DNA of 64,000 bases, taken from Saturnia japonica. Taxonomy: Eukaryota > Arthropoda > Insecta > Lepidoptera > Saturniidae. The stretch lies in contig CM065321.1 of the NCBI GenBank assembly GCA_033032175.1, forward strand, positions 11,492,501 through 11,556,500, written 5' to 3'. Every line of letters starts with the position of its first letter. Positions within the stretch are counted from its first letter, which is position 1. Positions 11,401 through 23,400 of the stretch are shown in pieces. Below the pieces are notes generated by a model. That model saw only the letters and a list, made by a program, of their open reading frames with translations, had not been told where the DNA came from and did no database searches. A program made the position numbers and the translations under genes.

Positions 11401-14400
11401 TCAGAATCAAATTCTATGAAAAAAATATTGACTGACAATTTAATTTGCGTATATTTATTTATTTTAACAATTGCATGTTTTAAAGCGTTTTTTTTTTGTT
11501 TTAACCATTTTTATAATCTTACTATCATACTATATTTACCTATCTATATAAATAAAATTATTCTGGTTTGCCGTTGTGCGCGCATCACGCAAAAACTATT
11601 GGATAGAGTTGATAGATTAAATAAACAATTATCAGGATATCTATATTAAATTAAACGTTAGTAAAGTTTTAAGAAGGCATAATTTTTATAAGCAATACGC
11701 GTTCAGCGATATATTTTCTTGCCGTGGAGAACTGAGGATTATAATAGTAAAGATTAACGTGAACAAAGTCATGGGCGGCTGCTAGTTATAATATTATAAA
11801 TGTCACATTTTATATGTTTGGATGTTTTTCCTAGCACCCGTCAAATACGCAAAAACGGCTGAATGGATTTGGATGAAATTGGCACACAGATAGTTTATAA
11901 CCTGTATTAACACATAGGATACTTTTTCTCCCGGTAAAGTCTCCATTCTGAAGTCCACGCAGACGAAGGTTGCGGGCAGAAGTTACTGAAGCTGGTACTA
12001 TTGCAAAGCTCAAGAGATTGTTTGAACGTGTCTGTCTGGAACTACCAGTCAGATATGAAAAAATATTTTTTGCATTTTATAGCCTGTTTATTGAGGAAAG
12101 TTATAAATCATATAGCAATCTAGAAAATTCTAGTAAGTACGGTAAGTGATAATAACGATAGGCTAAACAGGTGCGTTGGCGGCGTCGCGCGTCGCGGTGG
12201 AGAGTTAGTGGAATAAATTTAACACGGGTGAAACCGTGGGGCGCAAGTAGTATGCAGGTATCTATCCATCTATGAAGGTATGATGGTAAATATTGTCTAA
12301 AATTTTTCTTTTCATCTTATTTATCGATTAGAAGTTTGACCACAATCTCATCTGATGTGAAGTGGTGATGCGGTCGACAGCCTAAGGCCACTAAAGCGGA
12401 GCTGTTAAAATTTCATCCAATAGAATTGTATCTCTAGCAAGGTTTCGAACAAAAGAATTGCATCTCTAGATTTTCATGCAATTCTATTGGTCGAAATTTT
12501 CACACCTCCGCTCCGCTTAAGTGGACAGTCAGTTTAAGACTGGGAACTGGTTCTCAAGTTTACATACCGGAAAACACCTATAGGTGTTTGACGACAGATT
12601 TCCAACTTGAGGGCGGAAGCTAGCCAGCTAAGCATTATCGAATGATCTACCAGCATACTATAGTTTCTTCAAATTTCGAGCTCATTGTAGGATTCGAACC
12701 CACATCGATCAACGCACTGTTGGGACACTACCACCGAGCCATTGTTTGCTTCATTGTGTTAAGTTCTTACATTAGAAGATAAATCAGTCCCTAAATTGAA
12801 AATATCTCTTCGGCAATTTTCAAGTAGGTAAACAAAGAAAACAAACGTTCTCTAATGTTTCTTAGAAATATGACGCAATATTCGGTATAATTTTTAATTA
12901 TTTCTAAGAATAGATTTCCGCTATCACATTGGTTAACTCTTCCAATATTACATCTATAGATAAAAGAGGATTACATCACGGACATTTTGACTGACAGTTT
13001 AAATATAAAACAACATGATTGATGCTTTTATATTTTTAGAAAGTTTGGTGAAAATAGAGTACCTAAAGTGCGTTTTTTAATCTCACGTAGAAACACGATA
13101 GTTAATGTGTTGCTATACTATGTTCATCCTAAGAGGGCTTGCATGACATATCCACAGAACGTAAATTGTTACGTTGCATCATACAAATTATGAAATAACC
13201 TAAATACATGCATTTAGACTATCAATTTTCATTTAAAAACATTTTGATACAGATAAAAGTTATAAAAACATTTTGTACTACAAAATATGAAATAACTTCC
13301 TTATTATTAAACAATGATTTTTGTCAATTTTCGTTTTTTCGTTAGTAGTATGGAGGGTAGAGGTAAGGAGAACCATCTCAGTATATTAAAAAGTGTCCAC
13401 TGAAAGGCAGCAAATTAAGGTGGCGCCACAATAGCAAGTGGAAAGTATTTAAAAATAGCGCCATATAAAAATCAAAAACTTTTATGTATCCGTTAACTTT
13501 GCTATTGTTAAATTATTAATAAAAATTTATTATACATACTGTTGGTCGAAAAAATGACAGACAAACAACAAAAGTTTATAACCATCGAATCACTATCTGT
13601 GTTATTTCAGCAGCTTTACAGGTTATTATCACTAAATTACATTTGACTACGTAAATAGTTCAGGTTTTAAATACTGCATATCTCTTAACTACGAAAGTCA
13701 CAAAAATATTAAATTTTTCAACCCAGCACACTTTACTTTGTTTATAACCGCTAAATTCATATCATTTCCTTTTCACACACTAGCGCTATTTTGACGAGTC
13801 TTCAAACCATAATTTGCTGTTTACAGATGGACACTTTTTCAAATGATCGCCCATACTAGATGGTTCTCCTTACCTCTACCCTCCATGCTTAGTAGATACG
13901 CGCAGCGTAACTTTTTAGGTTACTTAAAATTAGAGTAATCCTCAATAATAAAACCAAGAAAACGATAATTAATCGGATCAATCGTACGAATCGAATTGAT
14001 CGAACGTAGTTTTATATTTAATTTACAACTTTTTTAGTTTCGAATATAAAAATATATTTACATAATTCCGACATTTTTACTGTAGTAACATGCAACAAAG
14101 CTTATTGACTGGAAGAATTAATCTTGTTGCCTGTCGTCAGGCTATCACAATTCAAGTATTACACTCATTACATATTGCGATATCTATTGTTGTCATAGTT
14201 TATTTTAGTTATTTATTTCCACTTCTTACTCAACCCTCAATTGATTTTAAGTATGATCGTTTTATAGATTATATTTAGCTCTAAAATTATTCAATAATCG
14301 TAAAATCAACTTTCACATTACGTTATGCTACATCTCTAAAATACACATTATAGTCGAACAAGTTCTTGCGCGACCGTCCCATGTGAGAGACGTTGGCGGG

Positions 14401-17400
14401 GACGAGGTAACCACGACATTACGTCACTACAGTACACTAAAGTAAACAGTATGTTGTCTCGGCAGTGTTCTTGAAATAATTACCTACAGCCGCTCGGTAG
14501 ATAAACACGCACTATCTCTGCCCTCTGACTGTATTTCTTGGGTTACCTACTTATGTATTTCACAATCCTTTATTATAATAAAATGTCATTATCTTTTCAT
14601 CACAATATATTCTCTACTAGAAATTTTGTGAGTATTAATTATATTATTTCTACTTGGGTTATAATTTTCGGTAATATTGTCCCTTAACTGTAAGTTGTGG
14701 CCTAAAGCTAAACCTACAAAGAATTTAAGTTTTATTTTATTTTATTGAAATGTTACGAGATATTAGATATACCTACCGATTATGCATGTTAAAGAACCAT
14801 AAAATATTGTTATATATTTGGTGATTTATTTATATTACTTACTTTAGTCTGTGTAGTAAGGTCTAAGTCGCACTGTGCTGATGGAAGGATAAAGGACATC
14901 GAAATGACGTCCATCTCCTCGGAGGTGCTGACGAGGCCACATACTGCCAACAGCATGTAGTGAAAACGTCCATATCCTATAAAACAGAACATAAGGTTTA
15001 CAAATACGCTGACACACAAATTCAGTTTTAATCTCATATTTAGACATGAATAGAAGACAATTTTTAACAAAAAAGAAAACCAACATCAATGATTTTTGAG
15101 ATGAAAGACGTTATGGATGAACATTCATAAAAAAAATATACATCCGAATTGAGTACATCCGTCTTTTTTTCAAGTCGGTAAAAAAGTCTTCACTGCTTTC
15201 AGCTCTTAGCAAGAACATTTTGAAAGTTCTCGGAATCTACAACGTTTCTGGAAATTATCGTCTCTAACCATGATACAAATAAAGTTTGAAAGAATAATTT
15301 GATCTGTTTTAATCCTTTTCCAGGGACGTACGAGTATGTCTTTAGTTTATATAATTATCTATACATTTATACGAATAAATAAAATTGAAGTGTCTGATAA
15401 TAACTTTTTACTAAATGCATTAAAAGTATATGCGACACTAATAACAAAAAACTTTTTTCCGGGTAACCTCCGAGAAACGGTTGGACCGATATTGACAGGA
15501 ATTTTACTGGCAGATAGCTGATATCATAAGGAGTAACTTAGGCTACTTTTATTTTAGGTAAAAGAATTAGTTCAACGCAAGTAAAAAAACTGCTCCTGGT
15601 GAATCAATTCGGGCGTTTAAATGGTTACCCTGAGTAAACCATATGAGATCATTATATCAAATTAATGTACTACTTACATAATTGTAGATATTAAAAATAC
15701 CTATAAATCAACCTAATAAAATCATAGACATAAATTTTATGCTCTATAAAATAAGTCCTTCACTTGAACTCGTAAAACCTAAAAAAATGAGTAAATATAT
15801 TTATAATACATGCAATGAATTTTTTATAGTTGTAGAAAAGAAATTGCTGATTTTAGAGATTTGGTATATGAAATATTTTGTAGAGAATTTCATTCGGCAC
15901 ATTACCAACTTACCAACATTACCTACCTTTTTGCTAACCTTACAGATGATAATATAGAAGTATTTTATTTGTATTAGTATTTTTGAAGTAACGGAAGTGC
16001 GAAACGATGAAGTAGGTAAGTCATCAACGAGAATGATGAGAAACCATTTTACTGACTTGTTTAATTGTTTAAAAATAATTTAATGGTGTTTAAATAGACA
16101 TAACATAAAATGAAAATAATCTTTATTTAAATATAAATGAATTTACGAAGGAATTTACAAGATGCGAAGGAATTACATAAACACATTTTTCAATTATTTG
16201 AACTATCTTTGTTATAGAGTTCTCACCCAACAAGTATGCAGTGTCAGCAGTCAGTTTAAACGGTAGTGAATTATGAACATAAACAAACCGTACATTTTTC
16301 TGATGTGTATTTCTTAGAAAAGGTGGCCTGACTTCGTCGCGCCGCCGCACCGTGGCACTACTAAAATTCCACAAAGAATGCAACCTTATCTATTCCCATT
16401 CATAAACGCTTCCTTGTTTCATATTACTCCTTGTGTAGTAAATATATTTTCTGTATATCTCTAAGAATTATTGTCATAATATTTTGGCGTTGAGTAAATA
16501 TTAAAAACTATGAATTGGATATTAAAAGTATGGACTTATTATTTTAGATCGATGGATTTGAAAATCAATGCATTAAAAGAAAATGCAGGTTGCGTTTACT
16601 CTATAATATATAGTATTATGTAGTATTTATCTGATTAGCAAATATTTTTATACCATATAATTTTTATTTACCACAGCGATGTTCCTGTATTTTACTTTTT
16701 TCTTTAAATTATTATAAGGACTGGGAATCTTCATAAATTACTAAAATTGTCCAGTTTCCAAATTGCTGTTTTCAGACATCCAGCAAACAAATTTGACGAA
16801 TGTAAATAATAAAATGAATAAATAAAATTGAAGTGTCTGATAACAACTTTTTACTAAATGCATTAAAAGTATATGCGACACTAATAACAAAAAACTTTTT
16901 TCCGGGTAACCTCCGAGAAATGGTTGGACCGATATTGACGGGAATTTTACTGGCAGATAGCTGATATCATAAGGAGTAACTTAGGCTACTTTTATTTTAG
17001 GTAAAAGAATTAGTTCAACGCAAGTAAAAAATTTAAAAAATTTAAATTATTAATTATTATTATTTTAAATTACCGATTAATATTAAAGTTCTTCATGACA
17101 AAAATATTAAAATCGGTTCAGTTTTGGAGGAGGAGACTGGGGAATAGGTATGTAATTATGATATAGTATATTTTACATAGGTATTCGTGTAGCCAGTACG
17201 AAATGCAGTTGTCTCTCTCATGTTATACTCGATTCTTCAAGCACAGCTCGACAGCAATGGATTTTTGTTGAAACTAATTCTTCAAATGTCTTGGCCGACT
17301 GTGTTTCCTCCAAACAAACTTTGTATAAATGGTTGATTGATGATGGTTGACCTTATTATTGCTATGAATACAACACTAGATGTCAATGGCTACGTTGGAT

Positions 17401-20400
17401 ACAAAGTTCAGCCACTCTTATACCGCTAATTTAATTTGTTAATTGTCGGAAAATTGCTGTCAACAATAATATTATAATAACTTTATGATGACTATTAACT
17501 CTAGTTCTAATATCCTCTAAGTGTAATTTTAATTTTATGTACCTGATTCACGACATTACAGTTGATTATTTAATTAAAGAAGTCATAAGACATATAATTT
17601 TTATATATACATATAATATACCTTGGTGTGCTGTTAATATTTTATTTTTGTGTCAGAAATAAATAAAATATAAGTATCGAATATTGTTTAGTATGAAAAT
17701 TATGCAATGTAATACATATTTAAAATAGGGAATGTCATGCGCAGGAATTAGTGGAAAAGATTTTTTTAATGTAAGTACTTATAACAAATATTAAAGACAG
17801 TATAATTAATTTACACTATTTATCATTGATGGTTAATACATCTCATGTGGCACTTCTGTAACATGATGCGCGCGCATTTACCTTCCAACTAAATGCGCCA
17901 GAAAAGTATATACAACTTAAATAAATACAAAAAATAAACTTATAAAACAAACTTACCAGCTAATTCGATAGCCCTTTCAAAGTCAGCTTTTTCCGAATTA
18001 GAGCCTTTCTCCGGATCGGGCTTTTCCGCTCGCTTTAGCGGAGGTACGACGCCTGAGAAAAAAAAATCAAAATATAACTCAAAGTTAATAAATTTTATAC
18101 TTACGCACATAGATCTATGTTTACATGATATATATCTAAACTTAGAGACGTTATTATTGCAAAACCGTTTAAGAATCGCTGGATAGAAATTAAAGAAAAT
18201 TAAACGTAAAGTGTATTATATATCTACAGTAAACACCATATTACGTAACAGTTCTTTATATATATTAGAAAAGTGCAATGGTATTTGTGTATTGTAATAC
18301 ATCTGAATACAATTTTTTTGTATAAATGTATAAAATGTCATCATTTGGTCGTTTGATTCTTCTGCGGATTTTGAAATCTGATTCGATCACGCAGAGAAAC
18401 TCAAAGCATAGTCCTCACAGTTGCCCTTTGAGTGAACTTGAGATTTTATATTAATAACAGGCCCATAGCGATAAAATAAATTAATTAGTCGGCATGTGCT
18501 TAATAATAACGCTTTTCTTTTTATCTTATATGTAAATGGATAAACCCATCCCAAAATTACAGAGTGTAATGAAAATTTATTATAAAAACAAATTCAAGAA
18601 AATATTTCAAATTAGCATAGCGTTTGAAATTTTACTGTTTGCAAAACGTGTTTCAATGAAACAACTTTGTCTAATCTAGTCGTATCATTTTATATGTAGT
18701 TTAAGCGTTATTATATTAATCTATTATAAAATAAATCGACCATGGTTGTACGGAACTTTAATTTACACGCGATAAAAAAAATGTAATGCCCAAGAAGTAA
18801 GAATTAGTGTAGTTTAAAACGTACAAAGTACAATAGTTTTTAAGGAAGTCTTTAAAAATAATCAATTTCACACACGGCTAATAGATTTCTAACTAAGCAT
18901 AGCTTGTACTATATTAATCAATCATGCTCATATCATAAAAGTCCGTTCAATACAGGGTTCGAACCTACGAGTTCTCGATTCAATAGTAGGGTTTACTAAG
19001 ACTGTGCCATTAAGCGTATCTCACGTGATAATTAAACGAACGCATTTTCTATTTTCGAACAAATATAATAGATCTCAAGCCCGCCTGGGTAACTACCACG
19101 TTCAAGTGGAAAACCTGTCGCTAAACACCAATAGGTGTGTTCCGGCAGCTGCACTTGCCAATCATCCACTAGGTTTAGAGTGCTACCATCTAGAGGCCAC
19201 ATCGTCACTTAAGATCAGGTAAGATTGTGGTCACAACGCTAAAAATATAAAGATAAAAAATATGATCACAGTAATTAATTAATAATTTATCTGAAATTTC
19301 ATCCTTACTTCCGCCAAAAGTATTCAGTATTGAGTATTTGAGGCGGAAGTAGTAAAGAAATTTCGGATAAACTATTTAGGGTGAATTTCCGCAAAATAAC
19401 GCCTTCGTCATTAAAAAAATAATTTTAAAAATCTATATACATTAATATTTATTCTTTGCTTACATAACGTATTAATTATTTGAATATAAAAGGGGATCAT
19501 TTTTGACGGTAGATATATGAAAATTCGTATTTAGCAGTTCATTTCGAAAGTAAAAAAGATAAGATATAACTATGACGCGAGTGAAACTGCGGGCAAAGCG
19601 CTGGTTGGTTATATGACAACTTATTGGACTACCAATGAGGGAGTAGTACCATCTGTACTAATAGATAGTAGCGCTTCAGTTTTTACATTTTCCAAAAAGA
19701 GGAATATTTTGTTAAATTCTACGTAAACTCTACGTTTATCGCAAACGTTTATATTTCTCACTCGTTATATCATTATATATTTCGTAATAGGCTGCTTATC
19801 AATTCTTGTTACATCCAGAAATTACATAGAAGTTGACAAGGAATTACTATATTAATTCCACAACGTGTTCGTAGTCGCAGTAAATTTATTACATCTAGAT
19901 AGATCTGTACTTTTTTAGAACTGACTACATTGTTAGCCTGGTAGGCCCTAAAATTAGAACTGCTGATGCCTTTTACAGCTTTACCGTGGCAAATAGATCT
20001 CTACTATTTAATGAATTTACTTAGTATAGTATCAATTCAAATATATAAGCGAACATAGCGGCATAGAAAAGGCAAGATAAATACGTAAGAATTTACATTC
20101 AACTGCGTTTTTTAATCCTACGGAGTAAATTAAAAGTCACTATTAAAACTTGAAAATTATGTTGCCAAATTTATTTTTGTAGTTATATTGTAACCACGGC
20201 CATAGACTCTTTTTAATCTAAGGTTGTACCATATATTTTACTTTACAATTATTTGAATCGTAAGATTTTAAATACTGAATTGAGAGTTTTTAATGCTTAA
20301 TTGAAATATTTCGTGTCATTCAACCCGATAATTTACTATTTTCATTACATAATTCAGGAAACTATATAATAAAATATGTATATGCCGTAGTAAATGCTAA

Positions 20401-23400
20401 ACAAACAAATTCCAAAAAAAAAAAAAAAATTAGGAATGCTTCGGTTGGCCTACGAGAGAAGCGATTTTGTCTTTCTTAATGGGCCTCAATATTTGGAGGG
20501 TTCAAAGTTTTTTCAGAAAAACTTATCAATAGGTAGGTATAATTTCTCGTACTGTTTTACGTTTAGTTCGGATAGGCGACATCACTATTTTAAAGGCACA
20601 TCAAACTAGCAACAGATGAAATGTCATTTTACTCCGTAGTAATAAAAAACGCACTTTAATGATTTGTTGTGTATACTAACCAAGCTCGGCGGCTTTTGAA
20701 CCTGGGCCGTTCAATTGAAGGTCCCTTTTTACATCACAATCTGTAACAAAAAGACAAAATTTATGACGTTTCTATCCACGGTCACAACGAAACTAATTAC
20801 AATATTGAACAGCTTGGTAGAGACTAGAGCCAATTAAAATACCAGATTTAAAAGTACGATTGAAACGAATTTGAACCGATATAACATTTTGGATAGAGTT
20901 TATTCACAACAGTCGTTGTCGTTTAAAACTGAGTCGTTTTAAATAAATTTTGTTCCAATTTTCTTTTCTTACTGTCACATGGCAAGAGAGTCACTATGAC
21001 GTGACAGTCGGACATAATTGTCGTGCTCTACCACCCTCTTCTTGTTTCGTAAGACTTCTATGTGTAAAAAATCTGTACTTATCGAATTAAGAGTCCAAAA
21101 AAAGACTTTCGTAATCCTCTCTACAATATACGTAACATCAAAAATTACCTAATCTTCCGGGACGCCGCGCCGTGCTAGAACCAATAATTTAAACGAGGAT
21201 AATTCCGTTTAAACCGGGATGTAAGGTAAGACTAGGTACGTTTAATCCTTTCTTGTTGCTGACTATACTATTAGCCATACAGGCTCTGGAGCCTCAGACA
21301 GCTTTTACAGCTTCACCGTGGCTTGGGGGCGAGCGCTTCAGGCACTGAGCCGTGAAAGCATAACAGACAACATGCTCAATGGTGTCAAAGTGGTCGAACC
21401 TCGGCTTGGGCTGTTGCCGTAGTTGCAATTAAGTCGTGAACTGCCACGTATAATCCCGTGGTAATCTCAAAGGTGAGTGGCAAGGTCTTATACAGAAGTT
21501 CTCAAAGCCACGAACACTCAGCAGTGCAGAAATAAACATAAGTCACTGTTAGTGGTTTACATTCAAAATGTTATGCTATTAACACGGGCGTGTTAAACCA
21601 GCCGGTTACTTGAGATTATATTAACGCGTAAATATCTCGCTAACCTTACATATTACTACATAGATATATATCTACAGTATTATCTATATGAATTTTATTA
21701 CTTAATCTATACAATTAATAAAATTGAATTGTTTGTTTGTAATGTCAAAATAACAGCTTTTTACTAAATGCATATGAAAAAATATAACGATACCTATAAC
21801 AAAAAAAAAAAAACAATTTTTAAAATTTTTGTCTGTCGGTTTGTTCCGGGTGATCTCGAAAACGGTTAACCCATTTTGACGGGACTTTCACTGATAGATA
21901 GCTAATGTTATAGGGAGTAACTTAAGCTACTTTTATTTTAGAAAAAGAATTAGGATTTCGCACAAATAAAAAAAACTGGTCATGGTAGACCTGAGTATTT
22001 GTTATTAATTACAACTTGATACGCACTCCTGAGAAAAAGGGTATTGAAAGACAGACAGACGGACGAACAACGAAGTGATCCTTTAAGGGTTTCTTTTTCC
22101 TTTTGAGGTACGGAACTCTAAACCCCTGTTGATTTTATCTACACTTCAAAGTTTTGTAAAACCACGTGTTTTACAAAGAACGTGGGAAATTAATCCGGCT
22201 TATAACAATTAACTAATTACAAAATCTTGATCAAGTACAATGTTATTGCACCATATACATTATACATACATTTAGTATGGAGTTTATAGTAATGTTTATG
22301 TTCCATGATTCCTCGAGAATTAAACAGCATAAATACTACTATAAAAAAAGGGTTTTCTAGTATTAACAAGGTTGAGTGATGTCAGTGGTTTAATAAAAAC
22401 TGATGTAAGTATATTACGCACGTTGCTTGTACGGTACAGTTAGGGTTGCCAACCGTCCCGCGAGAAGCGAGACGCATGGACGTACCCGTTTATAAATCCT
22501 TAGAAAGATGTGTTGAGCATTAATTGTCCCATTATATAGTACGGTTAAAATTTCAGGCAGAAGTAGAAGTGAACATACGTTGAAGATGATGAGTGAAGTG
22601 AACGAGTAAAGAATATACTCATCGCCTTTCTACACCTAGTTTGGCTGCTCGATTCCGCTTTTTTAACCAGTTCCCGCATTATGATTGCAAATTTAATTTC
22701 ATACACTAAAGTTAGCAACCCTAGATACAGCAGCTGTCAGCTTCGAAAGAATTTTTATAATGTATTTTATTTAAACAGTTGTTAGTATTGTTACTCTTAA
22801 CTCTCTCTTAATTCAATATTATGTCGAATAAAGTTCTTAACGTGAATTTCACTATAATAATTATTGATATTTTTTTATTGAACTTGTATTTTGATAATTA
22901 ACTTGACACTTGAACACTTGGTAATCATCTTGAGTAATCATTCTAATTCTCAATCATAAATAAATAAGTACATAATAATAATTTATTGTTTGTTATTTCT
23001 CTTTGGGAAAACTGCCTTACGAGTAAGTACCTACACTTATATTATGTTGAAAATAATAAAAACTATAATATTTTGAATAATTAATTTTATTATTATTATC
23101 AATTGCAAAATATATTTACTTAATAAGTCTGTGCATTAATAGAATTGTATAATATATTTTGTTACTGTAGGTTCTTTGTCTTTCAACAGCCAGTTAAAAA
23201 GAACCTCGCTAAAAAACCATTCGCTCAAAAATGTTGATCGATACGCGTCCAATAAATTAATAGACTTAATATTGTACTATTGTCGTGAAATTTAAAATAA
23301 ATTCCAAAAACTCTATATTTTATAATCGTTTAGAGATTTTTATTGATTGAAACAAAACCGATATAAATCCAACCACCTTCAAATCACAACTGCAGTATCG

